From NCBI GenBank assembly GCA_030490835.1, contig CM059977.1, positions 37,345,676 to 37,409,675 on the forward strand: a stretch of DNA of 64,000 bases, read 5' to 3'. Position 1 is the first letter of the stretch; the number at the start of each line of letters is the position of its first letter. The notes below the pieces were generated by a model, which was not told where the DNA came from, ran no database searches, and saw only the letters and a program-made list of their open reading frames with translations. The DNA comes from Annona cherimola. Its lineage: Eukaryota; Streptophyta; Magnoliopsida; Magnoliales; Annonaceae. Below, one piece after another: positions 28,167-37,900 of the stretch. A program made the translations under genes and the position numbers.

Positions 28167-28610
28167 ATGGCTGGTGTCGGTCCGGCTGGGAGCCGGTGGT
28201 GATACGGAAGAAGGCTCCCAATGCCGCTGCCAAGAAAGACGAAAAAGCCGTGAACGCTGCCCGTCGCAACGGCGCTGAGATCGAAACCGTCAAAAAAAAA
28301 TAATAATAATAAAAAAAAAAAATCAAATACTGGTACAAACAAAGCCGCCTCTAGCAGCACAACTTTGAACACAAGAAAGCTTGATGATGAGATGGAAAAT
28401 CTTTCCCATTCGCGAATTTCAACTGAGCTGAAGAAGAACATCATGCAAGCTCGGATTGATAAGAAGTTAACGCAGGCTCAACTTGCTCAGCTGATTAACG
28501 AGAAGCCACAGGTAATCCAAGAATATGAATCTGGGAAGGCCATCCCAAATCAGCAAATTATCACCAAGTTGGAGAGGGTTCTCGGTGTGAAGTTGCGGGC
28601 AAAGAAATAG
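28167..28610 (+). pseudogene. captured MBF1 cDNA, 3' LTR copy
   Basis: This is the same broken MBF1 retrocopy as at 11384-11828, including the early deletion after MAGVGP, the oligo(A)/AAT interruption and the 81-codon HTH frame (28365-28610). In this copy the sequence lies near the 3' end of the genomic RNA. Confidence 0.88.
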
Positions 28611-29041
28611 CAGACGATAACAGTCCGGAAGCCAAGTCGAAGAAGTACCGGGACGGGGCCAGCGCTGGATGCGGCGATCTGCTGCTTTGACGGCGAACTG
28701 CAATATCTGGCGATCTGGATGAGGACGACGGCGTTGTCCATTGCTGCCGGAGAAGACGCGCTGCGATCTACCGGTGCTGGACGGGCAGCTGCTGCGATCC
28801 GACGACGAAAGGCTGCCAAAAAAAAAAAAAAAAAAAAATGATACAGGCATGCATGGCGGAGCTTGGCGTGCCGCTCACTAAGGAACTCGGAAGGAAGCAC
28901 GGGACTCGTTATGGCTTCTTTCTAAACTTGCTTGCTATGATGCTGGAGCTACTGAAGCTTTCACTGACAGGATTTCTTTAAATATAGCACAAGCTATCCA
29001 GAGCGATTCTAAAGAGGATTGGCTTGAAGAAGATCGGATCG

Positions 29042-29185
29042 GATGCTTGCCGTTGCGGTTGGTCTGAACTTCTGTATGCAGGTATCGGGAAATGATGCCG
29101 TGGTGTACTACAGCCCCAAGGTGTTCAGGGCCGCCGGGATTCACCGGAAGAAAGCGATGGTGGACGTGACGATCATGCTAGGCCG
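29042..29185 (+). pseudogene. captured sugar/polyol transporter fragment, 3' LTR copy
   Basis: Identical by eye to 12257-12400: a short piece around transmembrane helix 7 with the YYSP motif, fused in frame to the MYND-finger piece. Confidence 0.72.
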
Positions 29186-29186
29186 T

Positions 29187-29505
29187 GAAGGCCTGAGGCT
29201 CTGCTCCCACGCGCTCTGTGGGCGGTAGGAGACTCGGCGGCATGAGTTCCGCTGGTGCTCTGTCTGTAGCGCCGTGAACTACTGCTCCCGAGCGTGCCAG
29301 GCACTCGACTGGAAGCTTCGACATAAGGAGGAGTGCACGCCCATGGAGCAGTGGCTCGAGGACGAGAATAACGACGACGATGATGCCGACGTCGGCGGCG
29401 GCGGAGATGACAACCTCATCCCCGTCGCCCACCCCGTGCCGGACTACGACGTCGTGATCGACGCGATGCTGACGAGGCGGCGGCCGGTGATGTTCAGCAG
29501 AGCTT
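29187..29505 (+). pseudogene. captured MYND-finger F-box fragment, 3' LTR copy
   Basis: Same as 12402-12720, with two substitutions (T at 29243, A at 29413, the latter changing Ser to Asn in the acidic tail). The stop codon inside the zinc finger is shared, so it was present before this insertion. Confidence 0.8.
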
Positions 29506-29544
29506 CTCAGACCGCCGGGGCAGAAAAGCAGCAACGGCGGAAAA

Positions 29545-29747
29545 ATAGAAGGGAGAGGGAAGACTCTGGGATCGGAATCTTCAAAGAAGGCCATATCCAG
29601 GAGCAGCAAGGCCGACCTGCAGTTCCCCGTAGGCCGGATTGCTCACTTCTTGAAAGCTGGAAAGTATGCCGAGCGCGTTGGCGCTGGAGCGCCCGTTTAT
29701 CTTGCTGCCGTCCTCGAATACCTCGTTGCTAAGATGCTGAAGCTGGT
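29545..29747 (+). pseudogene. captured histone H2A fragment, 3' LTR copy
   Basis: Same truncated H2A piece as 12760-12962, with the same altered start codon and the same loss of the C-terminal half. Confidence 0.88.
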
Positions 29748-29859
29748 GCGCACGTTAGCAGCGGGACTTGCTCTCCAATACTTGAGCTGCTGACGGGGTG
29801 GCGGCCACTATATTCCAGCTTATCACTCAAGAACGCGCTCCGAAGCTGTGTGCAGCATG

Positions 29860-30025
29860 CCAATGTGTTCCGCGTAAAGACGGTTCCGCGTGAGGACGGT
29901 TCCGCGCGAAGACGGTTCCGCGTGAGGGCGGTTCCGCGCGAAGACAGTTCCGCGTGAAAGCGATTCCGCGGGAAGATGGTTCCGCGGGAAGGCAGTTCCG
30001 CGGGAAGACGGTTCCGCGTGAGCTT
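29860..30025 (+). repeat. GGTTCCGCG minisatellite, 3' LTR copy
   Basis: Identical array to 13075-13240, directly upstream of the 3' LTR TATA box. Confidence 0.85.
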
Positions 30026-30067
30026 GCATCCACAGCCGCGGAACCCATCACGAGCCGGCAGAAAACC

Positions 30068-30075
30068 TATAAATA
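30068..30075 (+). promoter_or_regulatory. TATA box of the 3' LTR, pointing toward NRPB3
   Basis: TATAAATA in the same setting as in the 5' LTR. Transcription from here would run rightward through R/U5 and out of the element toward NRPB3, whose start codon lies 4.4 kb downstream on the same strand. Whether it is active is unknown. Confidence 0.7.
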
Positions 30076-30282
30076 GCCGCATTCGGCCCTTCATTCAACG
30101 ACAAGGAGAACGGGAGAGGGAGAGCTCTCCTGCGCTGAAGAGAGAACGGATCCTCCGTATATTTTTCTTTTCTCTTTCTTTTTCCAGAGAGCTCTCCTGC
30201 GCTGAAGAGAGAACGTGAGTTCTCCATTTTTTTTATTTTTTATTTTTTTATTTTTTTTTATTATTTTCTTTTAACTCTTTCT

Positions 30283-31130
30283 CTTATATATATATATATA
30301 TATAAATATATATATATTATTTTCAAAAAGATTATTTTTCCCAACGTGGATACTCCCCGACTGGCGGGTTGAATTGACACACGGGTTAAGTATATTTTCT
30401 CCTTTAAATATATATATGTGTATATTATATATATAAATAAATATATACATATATATTATTTTCGAAAACTACTTTTCCCAACGTGGATACTCCCCGACTG
30501 GCGGGTTGAATTGACACACGGGTTAAGTATATTTTACCCTTTTAAAAATAAAATAAAAAATATATATGTGTATATTATATATATATAAATATATACATAT
30601 ATATTATTTTCGAAAACTACTTTTCCCAACGTGGATACTCCCCGACTGGCGGGTTGAATTGACACACGGGTTAAGTATATTTTCTCCTTTAAATATATAT
30701 ATGTGTATATTATATATATAAATAAATATATACATATATATTATTTTCGAAAACTACTTTTCCCAACGTGGATACTCCCCGACTGGCGGGTTGAATTGAC
30801 ACACGGGTTAAGTATATTTTCTCCTTTAAATATATATATGTGTATATTATATATATAAATAAATATATACATATATATTATTTTCGAAAACTACTTTTCC
30901 CAACGTGGATACTCCCCGACTGGCGGGTTGAATTGACACACGGGTTAAGTATATTTTACCCTTTTAAAAATAAAATAAAAAAATATATATGTGTATATTA
31001 TATATATATATAAATATATACATATATATTATTTTCAAAAATTACTTTTCCTAACGTGGATACTTCCCGACTGGCGGGTTGAATTGACACACGGATTAAG
31101 TATATTTTCTCCTTTAAAAATAAAAACAAA
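30283..31130 (+). repeat. six tandem repeats of about 140-150 bp, 3' LTR copy
   Basis: Counterpart of 13498-14340, with small differences in AT-run length. Confidence 0.9.
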
Positions 31131-31260
31131 TATATGTGTGTTTTCTATAAAAATATATCAAAATACACATGTATAGTCAAAGACATCCAAAAACAAAGAT
31201 TTTGATTTCTAAAATGACCCGCGGGCCTCCAAAAATGAATATTTTGTCCCGCAGGCCATC

Positions 31261-31292
<32 letters not shown>

Positions 31293-31356
31293 GTATTTGC
31301 CCCATGGGCCCAAAAAATATATATATATATATATATATTTTTAGATCTTCAAAAAA

Positions 31357-32104
31357 GCCCAAGATGGCTCAAAACTCCACAAAAAGCCCATGATGGCCCA
31401 AAACCCTTCAAAAAGCCCATGATGGCCCAAAACCCTTCAAAAAGCCCAAGATGGCTCAAAACTCTACAAAAAGCCCATGATGGCCCAAAACCTTTCAAAA
31501 AGCCCATGATGGCCCAAAACTCTCCAAAAAGCCCAAGATGGCTCAAAAACCCTCCAAAAAGCCCAAGATGGCCCAAAACCCTCCAAAAAGCCCAAGATGG
31601 CCCAAAACCCTCCAAAAAGCCCAAGATGGCTCAAAACTCTACAAAAAGCCCATGATGGCCCAAAACCCTTCAAAAAGCCCAAGATGGCTCAAAACTCCAC
31701 AAAAAGCCCATGATGGCCAAAAACCTTTCAAAAAGCCCATGATGGCCCAAAACTTTTCAAAAAGCCCAAGATGGCTAAAAACTCTCCAAAAAGCCCATGA
31801 TGGCCCAAAACTTTTCAAAAAGCCCAAGATGGCTAAAAACTCTCCAAAAAGCCCAAGATGGCTCAAAAACCCTCCAAAAAGCCCAAGATGGCCCAAAACC
31901 CTCCAAAAAGCCCAAGATGGCCCAAAACCCTCAAAAAAGCCAAGATGGCTCAAAACTCTACAAAAAGCCCAAGATGGCTCAAAACTTTTCAAAAAGCCCA
32001 TGATGGCCCAAAATTTTTCAAAAAAACCCATGATGGCCCAAAACTCTCCAAAAAGCCCAAGATGGCCCAAACTCTTGTCAAGAAGCCCAGTTGGGCCCAA
32101 ACCT
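31357..32104 (+). repeat. 29-bp tandem array, 3' LTR copy
   Basis: Counterpart of 14568-15315. One substitution (C at 31825, T in the 5' LTR) makes a unit here match the consensus. Confidence 0.92.
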
Positions 32105-32384
32105 TTTTAATTGGTCAAAAATGACCCAAACATACTTTTAAAATCCGGTTGAATCCATTTCTTGGTAAAACCACCCAATTGTTCAATCCAGAGGCTGAAT
32201 GCGGGAGACGCTGGTTTCTTGTATAAATACAGAAGCTGAAAGCGGGACACGCTGGTCTGCTGTGTAAATCCAGAAGCTAAGAGCGCACTTAGTTTGCTGT
32301 GTAAGGTCACTAGTGTAGCCGACGGGCCCCTCACTAGTTCCCAAACCGAGTCATCGCTGGTCGACGGGCTAAGCGTAAACTCAT

Positions 32385-32624
32385 ATTTATGTCATGGCGC
32401 GTGGCGTCGTGTACCTCATATTCAAGTCATGGCGCGTGGCGTCGTGTACCTCACATTTAAGTCATGGCGCGTGGCGTCATGTACCTCATATTTAAGTCAT
32501 GGCGCGTGGCGTCATGTACCTCACATTTAAGTCATGGCGCGTGGCGTCATGAACCTCATACGTAAAGATATGGCGCGTGGCGTCATATACCTCACATTCG
32601 AGTCACGGCGCGGGGCGAAGTGTA
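32385..32624 (+). repeat. 35-bp tandem repeats, 3' LTR copy
   Basis: Counterpart of 15596-15835, identical by eye. Confidence 0.88.
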
Positions 32625-32969
32625 CTCATTTATCTTTATATTTTTGTTAGACACGATTTTTCGTGCACTTGTAAAGACGTAGAAGGATCTTCTACGCACT
32701 TCATTATTATTAAGCATTTTTTTTATGGACCATTGTATTCAGCTCTTTTAATCAAGGGTTTTCTCGTTAGAGATGTAAAATCAGAATGTGGAACACAATG
32801 CAAAATATTTCTGTGATGTATTTTTCGGACTCGGTTAAAGAATTGGATGCTTTAAAATTTTGCTGGGAAATTAATTAAGCATTTATTCTCAAAACCGCAG
32901 GGAAAACAATTTTCAACCGAATGAATATGAATTTTGAATTTTATTTTTCTCACGAAAGAGGCCGGAACA

Positions 32970-32974
32970 CCACC
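32970..32974 (+). repeat. target-site duplication, right copy
   Basis: CCACC follows the terminal CA of the 3' LTR and equals 10762-10766. Confidence 0.92.
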
Positions 32975-33137
32975 CGTGCAACAATGCAGCCTCATTTGCA
33001 TTGGATCTACACCAAAACTAGAACTGTCTGTTTAAATAATGTTTTCAGGCCACTTCGAAACCTTAGGCGTTCACAAGTATACATTTGATTTTGCACAATT
33101 CAACTTCTTCCCCTTACTTCACTTACGAGAATACCAT

Positions 33138-33975
33138 TAGCCCAGTTCAGTTATTAACCAACAAAAAATGATCCTGGGCGAAGTAATGACTTATTGAGTC
33201 TACATCAAAAAATTCATTTAAAAGCAGTTTTTCTTTTTTTTTCCACACACTGGTACATTTATCTAAGTGCATTTAACATATAAACTAAAATTTATCATAT
33301 TCTTAGATTTTTAAACCTAGGAGTATTTTAGCCATTTTAAAATACTCCAATGTTTAAAAATCTAAAAAAAATATATACACATATTCAAAAATAGTAAAAC
33401 TTAATTTACGTGTTAAATATATCTATATTAACAAGTTTATTTGGAAAAATGTATAAAAAAAGTTTTTAAAAAAGTTTTTTATAGTGGGATAAATAAGGGA
33501 ATAATTCCCCTGATAACCATAACAATTGTAAATAATTCCTAATATACCTATAATATTTCATAAATATATTTTATACTCATACCCATGCCGTTAAAACCAT
33601 AATTATCTACTCCATTGAAAAGACGATTTTGCCCATTTAAAATTTTTTAATTGAGATAATTTAATCTCAACATGACTCAATTGATAGTAGTAAATAATTA
33701 ATATAATATATTAAATAACTTGAAAGTCATATCAATGTTGATTTATTTTGATTAAAAAAAATTTTAAAAGGGCAAAATCGTCTTTTCAATGGGATAGATA
33801 ATAGTAGTTTTAACGGTTTGAGTATGAGAGAAATTTAGGATAAGATGTAATGAGTATAAAAGAAATTTATGAAATATTGCGGGTATATTAGAAATTATGT
33901 GCAATTGTTATGGGTATAAGAGAAATTATCCCAATAAATAAGTGATTACTTAATAGAGGCTAACAACATTACTTC
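33138..33975. mobile_element. foldback element, interrupted by a second foldback
   Basis: The left part (GTAATGACTTATTGAG, ACATATAAACTAAAATTTAT) and right parts (AATAGTAAAACTTAATTT, then TTACTTAATAGAGGCTAAC at 33947-33965) match the family at 42545-42945 in inverted arrangement. The right terminus is displaced by the element at 33497-33932. No coding sequence is present. Confidence 0.6.
33497..33932. mobile_element. Mutator-like foldback MITE nested in another foldback
   Basis: Ends GGGAATAATTCCC and GAGAAATTATCCC are the tips of inverted repeats of nearly 200 bases (shared inner blocks AAGACGATTTTGCCC and CCATAACAATTG). The flanks GATAAATAA (33488-33496) and AATAAATAA (33933-33941) form a 9-bp duplication with one mismatch, which suits the Mutator superfamily. 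It lies about 575 bases upstream of the NRPB3 start codon. Confidence 0.72.
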
Positions 33976-34179
33976 TCTTTAATCGAAAGCAAGCAAGATG
34001 ATTTGGTTACCCAAATCAGTTGGCCAAGGCACTCTTGAATTCACTCAAACGAATTGAACTGTCCATTTTACCAGCGTGTGATCTTGCAAATTTACAGTAT
34101 GTGCCCCATCCAAATTCCAAACCTTATTAAGGGGTGTGGCCCAATCATTTAATTTGCACCCAATCCGCCGGTTGGGCAT

Positions 34180-34506
34180 GAGGCCCACGACTACCATCTG
34201 TTGGATTCGGGGTCGTTGAAACTGTCCAAAACCGTTTTGGGTAGCCTCGTGTACAATCACCTCTTGGGCCAAACGCACCCTTAGTAAAGAACACCAATTC
34301 ATAGTTTATTCTATTCCTTCCGCTCTTTTGGCCTTTCAGTTGGTAAGCTATAAACAAACTCAGGCTCGGGGTTGTATATGCAAATAGGCAGCCCAAGTCT
34401 CCTTTGTAATTGTGCTGTGACTCTGTGAGAGTGCAGCGCAAAAACTCCGCTCCTGAAAGAGAATCCAAAACCCCCCAAAACCCCAGGGGAAGAGGGAGAG
34501 ACGGAG
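34180..34506 (+). promoter_or_regulatory. NRPB3 promoter and 5' leader
   Basis: A TATA-like CTATAAACA lies at 34349-34357, about 150 bases before the start codon, predicting a start site near 34380. TGGGCC/TGGGCA elements (34166-34195 and 34255-34262) resemble the site II motifs common in plant housekeeping promoters. The leader near 34468-34490 is rich in CCAAAACCCC. The nested foldback element ends only about 250 bases upstream of this region. Confidence 0.55.
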
Positions 34507-34967
34507 ATGGAGGGCGTTTCTTACCAACGATTCCCGAGGGTGAAGGTAAGGGAAGTGAAGGACGACTACCTCAAGTTCGAGCTGAGGGATACGGACGCGA
34601 GCATGGCCAACGCCCTCCGCCGCGTCATGATCGCCGAAGTCCCTACCATCGCCATCGACCTTGTCGAGATCGAGGTTAACTCCTCCGTCCTCAATGACGA
34701 GTTTATCGCCCACCGCCTCGGCCTCATTCCCCTCAGCAGCGAACGCGCCATGTCTATGCGTTTCTCCCGCGATTGCGACGCCTGCGATGGTGACGGCGCC
34801 TGCGAATACTGCTCCGTCGAGTTCCACCTCAGTGCCCGCTGCACCTCCGACCAGACCCTCGATGTCACCAGCGCCGATCTCCGCAGCACCGACCCCTCCG
34901 TCTACCCTGTCGATGTCCCCCCTCGCGCCCTCGACCACTCCGCTGGCTTCGATCCCAACGAGCAGAG
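34507..34967 (+). CDS. NRPB3: NRPB3 exon 1
   Basis: It codes for residues 1-153 plus two bases of codon 154, ending CAGAG before the donor GTTCCA. The ATG sits in GGAGATGGAGG, and the N-terminus [20 protein letters not shown] matches RPB3. Third positions are strikingly GC-rich compared with exons 2 and 3. Longer open frames here (for example 175 codons in another frame) are shadows of that composition. Confidence 0.95.
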
Positions 34968-37900
34968 GTTCCATTCTTGCTATTTTACTTTCATTTCTCT
35001 TTCTTGGGTATGTTTCGGAATTTCTCAATTCTGCTGGAAATCAGTGGAAAAATTGTCGCTTCCGAAATCAAATGCATTTCATCTTCTCGTCTTCTTTCTT
35101 TCCCCGTTTTCCCGCAATGGGGAGTGAAACCCAGAGATGCATTGTCCAATTTCCATACCAATCCTTTTCTGTCCTCCACTTTTCCTAATTACAACATTCA
35201 CACCCCATCAAGCAATCCTATTTATTTTTCTTTCTCTATTCGTTTTCTTTCTTGGGTGTGCTTTGATTTTATGGATTCTGGTGAAATCGAAGGAAGACAA
35301 TCAGTAGTAATGGGGGAAAGCATAACATTGTTGCATCTGAAACAGCATGCATTTCATCTATTTTGTTTCTGCCCTTTTTTTGGCTAAGGGGAATAAAACT
35401 TAGAAATGCACTAGCCAATTTCAATCAATTGTCGAGGGTGCATTGAAAAATATTTTGTTCCAACACGGAATTATCGCGTTACTGCATCCCAAAGAATTTT
35501 CATGGTACACTAGAACAACCATTTACAGGATTTCATAATTCCTAAGAGGAGATTGATTCTTTTCTTTTCCATTTTTTAACTATCTGGTCTTGGTCCTCAA
35601 TATTCACCCGTAATCCTATTCGTTTTCCTTTACTCTCTGGTCTTACGCACTCAATTTGAATACTTGATTTTTCCCCCTGTTGTCGTTAGGGGCATTATCA
35701 TTGTGAAGCTACGTCGGGGGCAGGAACTGAGGTTGAGAGCAATAGCTAGGAAAGGAATTGGCAAAGACCACGCCAAATGGTCACCTGCTGCAACTGTTAC
35801 TTTTATGTATGAGCCAGAAATTCATATTAATGAGGACTTGATGGAGAAGTTGTCACTTGAAGAGAAAAGGAACTGGATTGAAAGTAGCCCCACAAAAGTT
35901 TTCGACATTGACCCAAACACCCAACAGGTTGGTCCCTTGATACTATTTTCACAGTAAATTATTCTCTACTGATTGTTAGGTCCAGGGGAACCTTCATTGC
36001 TTTTCCTTTTACATACATGTCTGTATATTTCCTTTATGTGCATGCAAGTTGTAGCATTGTCCAAAAGCAGGCATTGTTTGTGCTAAATGTCTTATTTATT
36101 TAAGTCCTTGTATCGTCTTGTTTTTATTTGTCCTTGGAAGTTGTTGTTGGATTTCTTTGAGGGTAGGAAGCACCTTTGCACCCTTTATTTTAATCTGCTT
36201 CAGAAAATAAATCATACTATCTGTTGTTTTCTTAAATTCTTAGAAGCTTCTATGTGATAGAGTTGTATTATGATTTGGTGCTATGACATGGAGGGGTCAT
36301 TTGGTGCTCTCGCATGGATGAGAGTTACAAAGCACTAAATGAGCCTGGTTATATCTTAATTTTGGATTAGTTCATGAAATTATTTAGTATGGCAGTGATT
36401 CCTATTGATATTGGATATTTTAGGCTAGTATCTAGTTGTTTTTCTTTGAACCATGAAAATCGTGAATAATGTCTTTGGAAACAGCGAGTGTATTTAATCT
36501 CCATTTTCTACATGATTCGTACTTAAAATTTGGGTATTCTTCCACTATAATATTAGAAAATTGTAAAATTGAAGTGTTTTGCACTATTTTCGCATGCAAA
36601 CCTTGTTTACAAATGTTAAGAATGTCAAGTGTATAGTTATAGAAAGACTTGCTGACAAGTTCTTTTGATATTTCATCCATATGTGTCCTTGTCAAAATTT
36701 CTCTAGCTTTTTGCGACACATCTCTGTTTTTGTTTAAGGAGACAATGGTATTTAAGGGATAATATGTTTAATGTTTACTGAATTGCAAAATGCGTTGGGT
36801 TCATGCTTATCTTAGAGTGCTTTTGTAATCAATGCTTCCAACTGAACATTATTCACATGGTCAAACAGTGTAAGCTAAGATCTTAGTCCTTTTGCTAGAT
36901 AATTCCTAGACATAGAGTTAATTGGTATGGTTATGGTGACATTTACATTTAAGGATTCCTCAGGAAGTTGAGGCCATTGCTTGCCATGAAGAGATTTTTC
37001 TTATTTCAACATCATTTTCTCTTCTTGAACAAATGAGGAAGGCAACATGGACTTCATTCAGGATATTGCAATTCTTCTGCATGGGCATTCTCTTTCAGAA
37101 CATAAATGTGGGAAATGAGAAAGAAGAAGCTTGTCTTATATGTTTGTAAGGGGTGTGTTTGGCTAATACTTTTGTAATAGGGATTTTCTTCCGTATGTTT
37201 ATACATTTCCTTGCATCATATGTTGCCTCAAAAGAAACAAACTAAGCTTGCTGTTGTTGATAGAGATTCATGATTTAAAAAAGGCTAATTCCAAATATGA
37301 CTACAATTTATACCAATATTTACATATATGACCACACTTTTTTTTATGAAAATGGCATAGATGACTATAGATTTTACTCCTAATTCCAAAATTGACAACG
37401 CTGTTAAGTTGTTAGATAACGTGGTAAAATTTTTTTAAAATGACAAAATTGCCGTTGTCATTTTTTAGAAAAGGGGTTGTGTGCCAATTGAAAGTATCCC
37501 TCATGATTTTCAACCTAATTAGTTTATTGATAATATAAGACTGCACTGTATTTGGATGATAGATGAAACATGGACAGGCAAATTTTTGATTGGAGATAGA
37601 GTCGATGAAATTCTTGTGGCCAAAATCAATTGAGTCCACTTTCTTTCGGCCAAATTAGAAGCATGGACTGGGCTGTTGTGGAGATGCCAGAGTCCATTCC
37701 ATGATCAGAAGATAAGAGTGTAGAACATCACTGGTGTGATGAGGCGACAGTGGTGGTTGATCTGAAGATGAAGATGGTAGGTTTTCAGCCAATTTCAATG
37801 GAGAATCCGCTGGGGATTCCACTGAGGGTTGGCAGATCTGTTGGCTTTTACTGTCGATGCCAGTGGTTCCAATGTTTGCCAGATTAGAAGCAGGGATATT

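Larger units (their letters stand above)
10767..32969 (+). mobile_element. complete 22.2-kb Tat/Ogre-like Ty3/gypsy LTR retrotransposon
   Basis: The element has all the landmarks: TG...CA LTRs (10767-16180 and 27550-32969), a primer-binding-like site two bases after the 5' LTR, and one long gag-pol frame broken by a single UGA. A purine tract (GAGGGGG) sits just before the 3' LTR, and a perfect CCACC target duplication flanks the whole. The domain order is gag, protease, reverse transcriptase, RNase H, second RNase H, integrase. The second (archaeal-type) RNase H, the very large LTRs and the overall size point to the Tat lineage including Ogre. Between integrase and 3' LTR lie fragments of a host AGO4-clade gene, and the U3 region is built from other host mRNA pieces. 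The LTRs differ by about five visible substitutions and several simple-repeat length changes, so insertion was very recent. Confidence 0.95.
27550..32969 (+). repeat. 3' long terminal repeat (5420 bp)
   Basis: It is collinear with the 5' LTR from TGATGAGG to GGCCGGAACA. Visible substitutions are T at 29243, A at 29413, G at 29763, A at 31183 and C at 31825, and poly(A) and AT runs differ in length. It carries the same captured pieces and the same tandem arrays as the 5' copy. Confidence 0.95.

Noticed and set aside
34661..35188. 175-codon frame overlapping NRPB3 exon 1
   Set aside because: It is a shifted-frame shadow of the GC-rich exon and runs on into intron 1.
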